DNA from: Galdieria partita
Lineage: Eukaryota > Rhodophyta > Bangiophyceae > Galdieriales > Galdieriaceae
Direction: 5' to 3'
Assembly: GCA_025991245.1 (NCBI GenBank)
Contig: BQMJ01000006.1
Location: forward strand, 1-64,000
Length of the DNA: 64,000 bases
Shown here: in pieces, positions 34,632-45,316 of the stretch
Position numbering within the stretch: the first letter of the stretch is position 1
Layout: every line of letters starts with the position of its first letter
Notes under the pieces: model-generated
Database searches by the model: none
What the model saw: the letters and a program-made list of their open reading frames with translations, nothing else
What the model was told of the DNA's origin: nothing
Position numbers and translations under genes: made by a program

Positions 34632-37600
34632 TCATTCCTTTGATAATCGTTCAGTCAAGAACGTGTATAGAGACTTCTTGTCTTGATGTTGACAGACCAA
34701 AAACAGCTCTTGACATATTTGTGAATGAATTTGTGGTAACTTTGAAAAAGATTGACGAAATATTGTTTCCCAATCAGAAATTGTTTTGCATGCCATATAG
34801 AATTCTACAATTTCTTCCACAATTCCTAAATGTACCTATACAATCATATTTTCATTGGATGTATTTGATATCATTATAAGATTGATTATTACCTTGTTTG
34901 ATTTTTTCCACTTCAGTCGAAACAATAAAAGAAAACTTAGAGGTACAAAGGTCTGTACTATCCATTGCCTCAAAGTGTAACCAGTAGAATCGAGATTGAT
35001 AGTATCTGCGTTTGGGTTTACTAAAAGTCTTCGAACTACTAACCAAGCATATTTACATTCCATATAATGGAAATCTACAGTAACGTTGGGATTAGAGATG
35101 GAAACTGCATCCACCAACATCCCTAAACAAAATAATAAAAAAGGCTGATGATTAGGAAGCAGCAACACATCTTCCAATTGTTGAGAAACTAAATGATAGA
35201 GAAACAAATAAAATGTTTTCAATAGTTCGATATTTTCTCTCCATATCTCACTTCGAGAATGTACGGGATCCTCCACTACGTATTGCAAGCATTCGTTATG
35301 ACTGGATTGGAAATAATGACAAAAACTCTGTAAAAGAGGTTGAAATATTGCGAATAAAAAAGAACGAGCTTCTCTTTTCAGTCTTACTACAATTTGGTTG
35401 ATCAAAAGAAAGATATCCGTGAGTTCCGAAGGGTTTGTATGTAAAGCTATCAACTCCAAACATGACGACTGAATAAATAGAAGAGCTTCTTCTCCAAGTG
35501 TTTCCACCATGCGATGCAAAAACACCAAACATTTCTCTTTGGTAACTGATAAAGAGCCATAACTTTGTAAAAATTGAAATACAAGAGGAAAGCATCTTTT
35601 CCAACAACTTGTAAGATCATCAATAGAATTGGGAAGGATTCGTTCCTGAGAAAACACATTCAAATCTTGCTGTAAGGATTCACAATTTCTTCTGCGAGAA
35701 GTTTTGTTATTCTCTCGATCTTGTCTATCTAATGTAAAACCTTTGGCAATACAAGTTAGCGCCTCCATTATATAATTACCTAGTGACACATTTTCTGTGG
35801 CTATACAAAACTCTAAAGTCGTAATCAGTCTAATCAACCAACTTTCTAATCTCATTTGACATTCTTTAGAAAACCCCAGATCCCAACAACTTCCCAAGAT
35901 AATTCCAACGACTTCTATTAAAGACAACTTTTCTGAAGAACCAATATAATCATTTCGATCCAACTGAAGAATATGTGAGGAATGTACATTCTGACTTGAT
36001 TGCAAAATAACAGATTCGAGATTGGTTATTATAAGCTCCATGAATTGAGTAGCTAACATTTGTCTCAAGGGACGTGCCAACCTCAGTAAGCTCAATGCTG
36101 CCTTATTGCGAAGTTTAAATGAATACGGATTCCGCAATCCTCTCTGATCCATCAAAAGAACAAGAACATTATACATTAATGACATATCAGATTCAACTAA
36201 ATTCATAGAATGACTTAGCAAATCATCATAGCTGATGTTGAGTTGTTCGATTATCCAATATTGACTAGGCGCATAAAAATCACTCAATTCAGAAAACCAC
36301 TCAAGTTTGGGTAACACCGACAAAATTTGAAATATGAGATAATCCCATTCGTTTGTCTTTTTCAATTCTACAAAAGCATTCGTCAAGCAATAAATGCATT
36401 CCATCTCTTTCAAAGTTTGCATATCCCATCCTTGTCTCTGATGTAGCTTTTCTAAATGATTTTGAAGGGTTTCCATAGCCAATGCAGGATAGACACGACA
36501 AACATTCTTAAATAGAGTCAGGAATCGCCCTCGCTGTTGTTGAAACTGTACAAACTTTTCTTCCGTTAAAGTCTTTTCTTCGGTCAATGTGACTTGCTCC
36601 CAAATGATGGATAAAATAACAGTACAACCAATCTCGTCAGATATATCCCTACAATTGCTAATATAGCTCATAAAAAACTCGAAAGTATCTCGACCAATCT
36701 TATCATCTTCTAACTGAAAACACTTGGTCATGACTGGAAAACAACTACGAATCCAATCGATCACTTTTGACATATCTATTGAAGACAACAAACGTGTTCT
36801 CAAAGCTCTAATCAACTCAAGAGCTTCCGTAGCAATGACATTCACCAAAGCAACAATTTCAACTTCAAATGAATGATAACCAAATTGCTCTAGATAATCT
36901 ACAGCATCCCGGCTCTCCCGTATAGAATCATTTGGGGATGCTCCATTTAGAACTGCGCTCAGTTGATTCAAAAACTCAACAAGATTAAGTGAATGCAAAA
37001 GTTGATATTTGCTCTCCAAGTTCATCTTTTTGGAAATTATCTCCGAAAATATACGAGCAGCAATGGACTTGGCACAATGTTTCCCTGATTGAGTCATCAT
37101 CGAAAATATGGTAGAAATAAACATTTCGTCTATCACCAAAGAAATATCAATCCATTCTACAAATCTACGGCAAATATCCAATGCTAAACAACAAACCTCA
37201 TCAAATTTAGCATTGTTGGTTATATGATACAAATGGGTTAGTTGAATAGTCAATCTCACGACTTGTTGAATACAATCACTTCTGAGACCATCCCTTAGTC
37301 TAGTACCCACTTCTCCACAACGTTGTATGGCAGAGAGAGAAACATAATCTTCATCCAAACAATGTAAAACCAGAAAGAATCTATGAAGCAATTCAATATC
37401 GGAATCAAACGTGGCCTGTTTCATATTTTCTATTTCGGGTAATATAGCAAACAACCGACGAAACAGGTTAGGCCAGGAGTGCGGATATTCTTGGGCAACC
37501 AAAGAAGAAAGCAGCTGAGCATATTTGTTCCTCACAAAGTTGGGAATATTGGCTTCCAAATAGGTTTCTGAAAGTAAGTTTGTCCATTGTTTCCAATTCT

Positions 37601-37966
37601 CCACTGCTTCACCAAGACCATTCCACTCTTCAACGTGTACTCCAAAATAATAAAAAGTAAGCTCCTCACGCAGAAACAACCTGATGGGAGTATTCAAACT
37701 ACTCCAACTTGAACTAGTGATAATATCACTCAAATTTTGTATGCACCAGAACCGAACCTCCACCTTGGTCGTTCGAAATAGCTTTTCCAAAAATATCTGC
37801 CAACTGTTATCTGCTGCTTTTGCCTTGCAGTGCTTTAGGTTTTGGTCTTCTTGAATTCAAAAGATAAACGAAATACCTTTTCAAGAGTTTCTAAAGCTCT
37901 TAAGCGTTTATCTTGTGTTATCAATGGGTCTAGGCTCTCATAAATGGCTGTTTCTAGTGGATCCAT
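34632..37966 (-). CDS. XPOT: Exportin-T (tRNA nuclear export receptor)
   Basis: A large HEAT-repeat protein of about 1,050 residues. A short first exon (ATG at 37966, MDPLETAIYESLDPLITQDK) is spliced by a ~66-nt intron to a long exon. A final exon near 34632-34820 ends TERLSKE. Landmarks shared with human exportin-T are FVRNKYAQLLSSLVAQEYP in the importin-beta-like front region and RRFVEWIDISLVIDEMFIS followed by a conserved helix pair (human SWIDLSLIANDRFIN). Known role: Ran-GTP-dependent export of mature tRNA. The two terminal introns are inferred from phase and GT-AG edges. Convergent with the peptidase gene. Confidence 0.85.
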
Positions 37967-38040
37967 CAATAATCAATGCCAAAATAACCAAATAGATAAA
38001 ATGTAATGAGCATGAATAAAATGGATCCTTTATACGAGTG

Positions 38041-38850
38041 TCATATCAGAAAAGGAATACAAGCTTTACGATTTAAAGTAACATAACTAGAAAACTTTTG
38101 AATATACCATTGATGATATCGGATGGCTCGAGGTAATAAATTAGCTACAGTCCAAAACACAAACAACGCTCCAGCAAGTGACTGCGAGGCCAAAGCCCAA
38201 CCAGACCATTCCACCATTTCTCCAAAATAGTTTGCACAAGAAACCCAACGAAAGAGACCTCCGTGAGGTATTTTATATCCTTTCTCACCAGGTTTCCTTA
38301 AATTCCGAAGAATATGATCACTATGTAAATTAATAACAAACCCACACAACCAGCATAGCGCTCCAGCTATAAAAATCGGGCTTTGATACCAATCTCTTGA
38401 AAGTTTGGCCTCAAAGTGAAAGAGCCCTCTTCCAACCAGATATCCATTGATAACATTCCACCCAAAAGCTGATAAGACAACAATCAAAGACGTTGGTTTC
38501 CCCGGTGTTTTCATGAGAAGCGGAAAAATGAACGCACGTTGTAAATAATGTCCCAAAAACATCGAGGATAGCAACATATATGAAGGCTCCTTCAAACGAC
38601 TACTCCCTTTAAGAGCAAACCATAAAAATAAGAAAAAAGCGGGAGCTTCTTGTATGATCCAACCAATATCCGTTCGAACGGTTGGTCCCCAGCTTGAAGA
38701 AAACAACTTTCCGTAAGGTGCATCCATGACTAGTAAAAGTGGAAACGTAATAGCAGCCAAAAATAGAAAAAACAAGAATAAATAGTCGTAAATTTCTTCT
38801 TCAAATAAAGTTATATAAGCAAACAAGTCGATATTCCATAGAGGAGACAT
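38041..38850 (-). CDS. DET2: 3-oxo-5-alpha-steroid 4-dehydrogenase (DET2/SRD5A1 type)
   Basis: 269 residues, single exon, against about 260 in plant and animal relatives. Several membrane helices are evident. The C-terminal half is highly typical: INLHSDHILRNLRKPG, then GYKIPHGGLFRWVSCANYFG, then EWSGWALAS and HQWYIQKF, ending IPFLI. The family reduces the delta-4 double bond of 3-oxo-steroids with NADPH in the ER membrane. In plants this is the brassinosteroid step; in an alga the substrate is more likely another sterol. Its ATG is only 18 nt after the stop of the upstream permease gene on the same strand. Confidence 0.92.
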   Translation of the reverse strand: MSPLWNIDLFAYITLFEEEIYDYLFLFFLFLAAITFPLLLVMDAPYGKLFSSSWGPTVRTDIGWIIQEAPAFFLFLWFALKGSSRLKEPSYMLLSSMFLGHYLQRAFIFPLLMKTPGKPTSLIVVLSAFGWNVINGYLVGRGLFHFEAKLSRDWYQSPIFIAGALCWLCGFVINLHSDHILRNLRKPGEKGYKIPHGGLFRWVSCANYFGEMVEWSGWALASQSLAGALFVFWTVANLLPRAIRYHQWYIQKFSSYVTLNRKACIPFLI

Positions 38851-38868
38851 CCAAATTTGTCACGTCAC

Positions 38869-41185
38869 TTAGGAAATACGGAAACGCTCTTGTGCCAATC
38901 GATACAATGGATTCCAAATGAAACGATTTGTCAATAATACTAAGCCACTCATAACTACAGTACTGGCTAATAATAAAGGATAATTTCCAGTAGCTGCTGC
39001 TTCAGAAATGATGGCTCCCAAACCTTCAGTCTTTACAAGAATTCCTTGAAAATGTACATATTCCGATACAATAGAAGCATTCCATGCTCCACCAACTGCA
39101 GTTACAATACCGGTGATAAGATAAGGAAAAATTCCTGGAAGTATCAAAGTTTTCCACCTAAGGAAACGATCTCCTTTGCCATATATTTTGTCAACTTCAA
39201 AGAACTCAAAAGGAATGGCTTGTGCTCCTGCAATGACATTAAACAAAATATACCACATCGTACCCAACATCATCAAGACTATAGAGCCAATCTCTAAACC
39301 ACCACCAATTCTAGTAAGTGCCAATACAAGAAATGGAAATAAAGCAGTGGCTGGGACTGAAGCAGCAATTTGCACTACGGGTTGTAAATAAACAGAAAGT
39401 TTCTGATTTCTCCCTATCATGACTCCTACTGGAACAGTAAGTATTAAGGATAATGCAAGCGCTACAACTACTCTTGCACATGTCAACAAGGAAGCTATCA
39501 GCAACCTCTTCCAAATAAGAAAACTTAAGCTACGCAGCACATTAGAAGCTGCATAGACGCCAATAATAGTAAATATCCAGAATGCACCAACAAAGAGAGA
39601 GGGAATCATTCTCATGAGCTTTCGTTTCAACAAGTTCACCCGAATTGAATATAAAGACACGGAGGACTTTGTTTCAACTTGTTTCAACTCCAAATTAACA
39701 AACCAATCCCAAAAGGGAACAAAAAATCGGTCATGAAAGTTGCGTAATAAAGATGAACGTTGTAAAAAGTTGAGAACAGAAGATCGACTGGTCTCTGCAT
39801 TTCTTTGATAACTGTAGCTGAATTTCTCTGTCCAGGAAATCAAAGGCCTACACATTTGTCATGTCATCAGTTATGAAAGAAATAAGAAATATCAAAAAGA
39901 GTTTACCACCAAATTAAGTAGTTGAGAACGACAATAACCAAGATAATGGTTGCTAGACCAAACCAGATAGACCGTAACTTTCCTTCATTAGCTGCCAAAG
40001 CTAGGAAACTTCCCAAACCCGGAATGCGAAAATCCTGATTTCCCAAAGTAAACGACTCAATACTTATTAAAAAGAACCAGCCACCGGCTACTGAAATGAT
40101 AGAATTCCACACGAGAGAAGTAGCACCTGAAGGTAATTCTAACAACCAAAAACGTTTCCAAGGATTCAAACGAAATATTTCTGCTGCTTCATTCAAATCC
40201 TTTGGGATACCACAAAGACTCTGATAGAAACAAAAAACAATGTTCCATGCCATACTAGTGAATAGTAAAAGTATTGCAGCAATCTCTTCTCCTATTCTCT
40301 GACCGGGAAAAAGATAGATTATACCCAGTACAACACCTGGAAGGAAAGATAATAAAGGAATCGACTGGAGAATGTCCAAAACCAACAGTAGAAATTGTGC
40401 TGCAAATTCCACTCTGTAGGCGAGATAAGCATAAACAAGAGCAAAAAGAAGAGATATAATGTACGCTAAAAAGATGCGAAGAGTACTTTGCAGGGCATAC
40501 CTGTTTGATGAGAAAGTAAACACATGATTGATAGAAACCAAAAACGATTACTTGCCAAGGCAGCGACTTTGGATTCGTGCTTATTGCATGTTCTGAAGGA
40601 GATATTCCAGCAAAAACATGAGAGAAAGTCGATACAACTGCATACACAACGGCTACTAAAACCAATACCAGAAAGAAATCGTTCCAACTGAATTTCCTTT
40701 TCTGATCAATACGTACAGGTCTGTCTAATAGCAACACTAAAACGAAAAGAGAATTAAAAGTAGCGAATATAAAAGCAACTCAAATACGAACCAGGAAGAC
40801 GTGAACTACCTGAGCTCTCAGCTTCATCAATACGTTCTTCTTCCTCTTCCAAAACAAAGCCATCTTCAGCTGTTGAATGTGTCTCAAATGGCTTGTGAAT
40901 TCTATGAGACTTGTTTGCTCTCATATCGTGCCCGAATAAATCTGCTTCTGAGCTCACATACAACAGAGAATGACCTATCTTTGCAGCTTTCCCAAACGAG
41001 TTACATCTCCTTCGATGTATCCACGTTCTTCCAGTAATCCACCTATGCTGTCTATCCCAACAAGGACGTTTAGCAAAAGAGTGCTTTGAACATCCAGTAT
41101 GAGATTGGTAAACAGAGCAAATAAAACCGAATACAACAGCTTTGGAAGATAATTGCATTGACAGAAACAAATTGAGGCGAGACAT
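38869..41185 (-). CDS. Two-domain ABC anion permease of bacterial type (COG4986-like), probably organelle-targeted
   Basis: A spliced gene. The first exon (ATG at 41185, MSRLNLFLSMQLSSKAVVFG) is Ser/Arg/Lys-rich and later acidic (LEEEEERIDEAESSG), like a targeting peptide plus linker. Later exons encode LLLDRPVRIDQKRKFSWND, a first permease domain with an EAA loop (EAAEIFRLNPWKRFWLLELP), the bridge NYLIW-RPLISWTEKF across an intron, and a second permease domain (RVVVALALSLILTVPVGVMI, VEYVHFQG-type end). Duplicated permeases of this kind belong to bacterial and archaeal nitrate/sulfonate-type importers. Such a nuclear gene is best explained by transfer from a prokaryote, but plastid ancestry is also possible. 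No ATPase or binding protein gene is adjacent. Confidence 0.8.
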
Positions 41186-41243
41186 CAATAAAAGTTGATG
41201 AACATCGAACGATACACAATCTATTGCTATTGTGAGAAGAGAT

Positions 41244-42207
41244 ATGCGTATCAACTCAACTCGGCTTTTCCAAACACTTTTCTTGAGAAATAACTTTTTC
41301 AGGAGGCAGTTTACAGATTCTTCTAGTCATTTGCAAGCAGACCGAGTTGTGCTATTGCATGGGTTCCTAGGTTTCCGATACCAGGTAGGTATTTTGTTGC
41401 CTTTGGTTGTTGGAAAGAATGAGCTCAGTTTTATTCAGTTGTTACCTTTAGCTACAATATTAAAAAGAAAAGGTTTCTCTGTATCGAACTTTGGTTATCC
41501 TTCGAGGGAAGACTTCATCCTAAACCACGCGTGCAACTTAGTAGACGTCTTGAACAGTTTATCTTTAAGACGTACTTCAAAGTTTCACTTTGTAACACAT
41601 TCACTTGGTGCAATAATACTTCGTATCGCTCTCGCGCAACCAAACTGTCCAGAAGCAGCAAAATCAGGACGTCTTGTTTTGTTAGTACCACCTTTGAAAG
41701 GCAGCAAATTTGCAAGATATCTGCAATCTAGAGAATTAGGAGGAAAGTTACCTAAATGGATGGAAGTCACTTCCAAGTGGATAATCGGCGACTGTACAGG
41801 TCGACAGCTTATGACAATGTCTGCCCAAGGTAAATCTATCATTTTCCATAAACTTTCAAATAATCAAGTCGAAATTGTAAGAGTTTGAAGATATGCCCTG
41901 CTTTCCACCTTCCAGTCTGGTCTTGGTCATTGCAGCAGAAATGGTAAATAGACAACAATTCAACATATATCGAACATCTTATGATAGTTGATAGGGTCGT
42001 TTGAACCCTCTATTGGAGGGAAGAAATGATGGAGTTGTAGAAGTCGAAGAAACGATGCTCAATCAACCTCATTATCGGCTACTTGTCCGAGGTACTCATA
42101 ATAGTTTGCTGTTTCAACCAAAGGTTATTGAATGTATCGTAAACTTTTTATCTGGGAAAGAGATCTCAACTGATATCATGTATGTTGAAAATAACCGCAC
42201 ACTATAA
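41244..42207 (+). CDS. Alpha/beta-hydrolase, lipase-like, probably organelle-targeted
   Basis: The ATG at 41244 opens a basic front (MRINSTRLFQTLFLRNNFFR) that looks like a mitochondrial or plastid presequence. VVLLHGFLGFRYQ then carries the HG oxyanion motif. An intron of ~54 nt follows. FHFVTHSLGAIILR contains the nucleophile elbow, with Thr in place of the usual Gly before HSLG. RNDGVVEVEE supplies the likely acid and RGTHNSLLFQP the likely His. Two more introns lie near 41832-41892 and 41944-41998. The pattern resembles bacterial lipase/acetyltransferase-like hydrolases. The substrate is unknown. The start codon lies 58 nt from the start of the divergent permease gene. Confidence 0.75.
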
Positions 42208-42256
42208 ACAAACCGTCAATGCCAAACAGAGTTGCCAAAACTTAACATTGATTCGT

Positions 42257-45200
42257 TCATTCCCCTTTGATACCAAAGTAAGTCATTAATATTATCCATT
42301 CTGTAGATATCATTTTAGACTTCTTGTCCAACAATAGCATTTTGTCATAGAATTGAGAAAGCATAGAAGACAAAACTTCAATTCTTCGACCCAGCATGGA
42401 TATGTTCGATACGTTCGAATGTCGAAGAGCCTTCCTCGTGTCAAGTTCAAAATTAATAATTTCTCCAAGGATACGGTTGACATCTGATGCAAGGGGATTC
42501 TGGTTCCCAAAAATATAACTCAAAGCTTCATCTAGAAATTGTAAATGAAGATTCCTCAATTCCCAAATATCATTAGACTTTTTTGCTTCTCGAAGAAAGC
42601 GAAACCAGTTTCCTTCAAGTAAACCATGATCGTAGAACTGTAATAGCGCATTGATGAATTGCATAAGCTGAAATCGTAATATATGTGCTTTCCGTTGAAC
42701 GCCTTGCCAATAGGAAGGGAAGTGAGATATTGACACATAAAGCTGACGCAACAAATAGCTTGCACTCTTCAATTTGAAAGCAAAATGAAAAATATGCGAA
42801 TAAACCTCCAATGTTGAAGATTCAAAAAGCGACGCTTCAACAAGATTCGAAGGCTTCCATTGAAGTAGGATTTGACTATATACATGTGTATTATAATCTG
42901 TATTTCCATCTTTGTCCATTAAAAATCCAAAGTATCTTATGCGAGGATCCCACGATGCGGAAGAACTCAGAATAGCTTGTTCAAAGGCCAACTGCAACCT
43001 TGCCTCAGCTTCAGTACCGCCCATAAACCATTCACTACAAGAAATGTTATATACGGACTGACACAATTCTAGGAAAAAATCTCCTCTATTCAAAAGCAGA
43101 TAGTCACGAACGGCTCTGAAGTGATCAAATATTTCAATTTCTTCTTCCATAACCCACCAAAGATATTGTTGTACATGATAATAAATGCCTCTAATACACG
43201 ACAAAGCCAACTCTGAAACGAACTTATCAAACGGTGTATCTACACTTTCGCATTCCAGATGGGTTAATTTATCTTTGAAACATACAGAACTTTCCCATAA
43301 GGACAATACATTAGCTGAGTAAATATTTAAGGATTTGTTCATAATGCAGTTGTGTTTGTTTGATTCTAATGGCAAAAGTTCCATAGCATGTCCCCTACTT
43401 ACTTTCACCGGTTCCGTCGAATCATCCGACTCCGACGATAGCCAAGACAACTCATCGTCGGAGTGGCTTAATTCAACTTTCTTAGAAGCATCTTCCACCT
43501 CAATAAGACTCTCATCTTCATGAGGTTTTCTATATATAAAGGAATTCTGGTGATGTTGCGCCTTCTTGGAAATACAACTTTCCAACAATTCTTTCGAAAT
43601 GCCATTAAAGTGCTCCTCAACTTGCTGCTCAATGGAATTGATATCAATAGAGTCAACACTAGGAACTGTACAAAGTGCTTCACGATTACTAGAAAAAAAT
43701 GGATGCTGTGGATTGATAGACCACAAAATGTCCACACCATAAGCTGCTTTATCAACCATAAATTTGACCTTCATGGGAAGCATATTCTCAAACAACTTCA
43801 CAGTTAACTGCGGAACCAAAGCAGTATTATCATCATTGTCAAAACAAAACTGGCTACCGTACAAAGCTATTCTGCGCAGAGAAAATAAATACGGAACGAG
43901 CACCTTTAAAAACAACCGTTCCCCAAGGCTATCTTTTTTGTCCAACTCTAAGTGTTCCTTTTGATAATGATACAGACCTAGCAGCAGTTGACAAGGATCC
44001 GTTTCTTCATATGGCATGATGAATTTCATGATTGCCACACATTCATGCAATTGGATAGCTACCTTTCGAATTTGTTGTATTAAGCCAAATATGGGAAGAT
44101 TTTCCTGTTCATCTAGATAAACTTTGTATCTGATAGTCGTTATAAGAGGCAAAACGTTGTTACTATATCGATCGATTTCATCCCGTAATGCCTTTGCAAA
44201 TCCTAGCAAAATTGGATTGCTATTCTCCCGCAAACGTGAAATGGTCCTATTCATTTCAAACAGTTCTGTTGCGATTGCCCCAAATTCTCCAAGAATACTA
44301 CGGGCACATGGCTGTAAACGTGAAGCAACAGGTTCAAAACCGCCAAGGGGATTCTTCCGAATCAGAAAAGAAACATTTGAAATTAGTGACCATATTGCAC
44401 TTTCAAATATCAATGGATGATTCGGAGGAATCCAGCTTTTAGACCTCGAGCCAAAATGTTTATGATAGAGAGCTTGGTACGTTTTCTCAGTAAAATCAAA
44501 AATACTCTTTGGAGGAGTAGTTGAAGTTCCTTCCATGTCCTGCTTCTTATCTACTTCTTGTCCAGCATCTCTGGTTACGTAACCATTGGAACGACTCATA
44601 AAGGCATTCTTTCGATGTGTTTGTGAACGAGGAGACAAAAAACCAGCAGAAGACCCAGTAAGATCTTTCATTTCTACAGATTCCCCAGTCGATTCTGCAA
44701 ATGCATCTAGTTGTAGACTCAATTTTCTATTGTGCTTCCAATAAAACTTGGACAAGTCTCTAGGCTCTTTGACAAGGTTGGAAAGTTCTTCCTTCCGAAA
44801 AGTATCTTTGGATAGGGTTATCGTTCGACGGTGAGCTTTTCGTTCAAAGAATCTTTCCAAAGAAGACTCTTGTTCTCTCTGTTGAAGAGTTTCATAGTTC
44901 GTTAGCTGTAATAGTAAAATGAGAAGAGAAACTGCAATATCGTCCTTAAGAAGAAGTTTGTCGCATAAACCTTCGAGCCTTTTCGTTTTTATATCTGAAA
45001 CTCCTAGTGTGCCAAGAACAAATACAACCTCGCTAACACGCTCAGCAGCTTCTTCGTAATTATATGCCTCTTTGTTCAATAAACCATTCAAGTTCAAACT
45101 GACTTCGTAAAATCGCGCTAAAGTCTTATAAAAAGGCTGACCTTGAGAAAATTTCTTACTCAAGAACTTCAAGCTTCCATATATACCTATTTTTCTCTCT

Positions 45201-45268
45201 TGTAAGTCCTCTGAGTGTAGCTTGTTGTTTCGTGGTCTTTGATGTGAATGAGCTGCATATGGCCACAT
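42257..45268 (-). CDS. Gamma-tubulin complex component (Spc97/Spc98 family)
   Basis: A single exon of 1,003 residues. The C-terminal half shows the family pattern: YLWWVMEEEIEIFDHFRAVR followed by DYLLLNRGDFFLELCQ (family: L-x-AI-x-YLLL-G-GDF), then ASWDPRIRYFGFL, VYSHIFHFAFKLK and a long helical end. Such proteins build the ring that nucleates microtubules at the spindle pole. The front part (residues about 1-280) is low in similarity, with an insertion around residues 560-620 rich in Ser, Asp and Glu. Length suggests a GCP4/5/6-type member, but I cannot choose. It follows the antiporter gene on the same strand at 48 nt. Confidence 0.8.
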   Translation of the reverse strand: MWPYAAHSHQRPRNNKLHSEDLQERKIGIYGSLKFLSKKFSQGQPFYKTLARFYEVSLNLNGLLNKEAYNYEEAAERVSEVVFVLGTLGVSDIKTKRLEGLCDKLLLKDDIAVSLLILLLQLTNYETLQQREQESSLERFFERKAHRRTITLSKDTFRKEELSNLVKEPRDLSKFYWKHNRKLSLQLDAFAESTGESVEMKDLTGSSAGFLSPRSQTHRKNAFMSRSNGYVTRDAGQEVDKKQDMEGTSTTPPKSIFDFTEKTYQALYHKHFGSRSKSWIPPNHPLIFESAIWSLISNVSFLIRKNPLGGFEPVASRLQPCARSILGEFGAIATELFEMNRTISRLRENSNPILLGFAKALRDEIDRYSNNVLPLITTIRYKVYLDEQENLPIFGLIQQIRKVAIQLHECVAIMKFIMPYEETDPCQLLLGLYHYQKEHLELDKKDSLGERLFLKVLVPYLFSLRRIALYGSQFCFDNDDNTALVPQLTVKLFENMLPMKVKFMVDKAAYGVDILWSINPQHPFFSSNREALCTVPSVDSIDINSIEQQVEEHFNGISKELLESCISKKAQHHQNSFIYRKPHEDESLIEVEDASKKVELSHSDDELSWLSSESDDSTEPVKVSRGHAMELLPLESNKHNCIMNKSLNIYSANVLSLWESSVCFKDKLTHLECESVDTPFDKFVSELALSCIRGIYYHVQQYLWWVMEEEIEIFDHFRAVRDYLLLNRGDFFLELCQSVYNISCSEWFMGGTEAEARLQLAFEQAILSSSASWDPRIRYFGFLMDKDGNTDYNTHVYSQILLQWKPSNLVEASLFESSTLEVYSHIFHFAFKLKSASYLLRQLYVSISHFPSYWQGVQRKAHILRFQLMQFINALLQFYDHGLLEGNWFRFLREAKKSNDIWELRNLHLQFLDEALSYIFGNQNPLASDVNRILGEIINFELDTRKALRHSNVSNISMLGRRIEVLSSMLSQFYDKMLLLDKKSKMISTEWIILMTYFGIKGE

Positions 45269-45316
45269 AGTTCCTTAAGTGAGACACGAAGGAAAAATGG
45301 GCGCGAATTTCATTTT

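Noticed and set aside
43335-43523. Short plus-strand frames inside the gamma-tubulin complex gene
   Set aside because: They are shadows of the long minus-strand frame and mirror its Ser/Asp-rich insertion.
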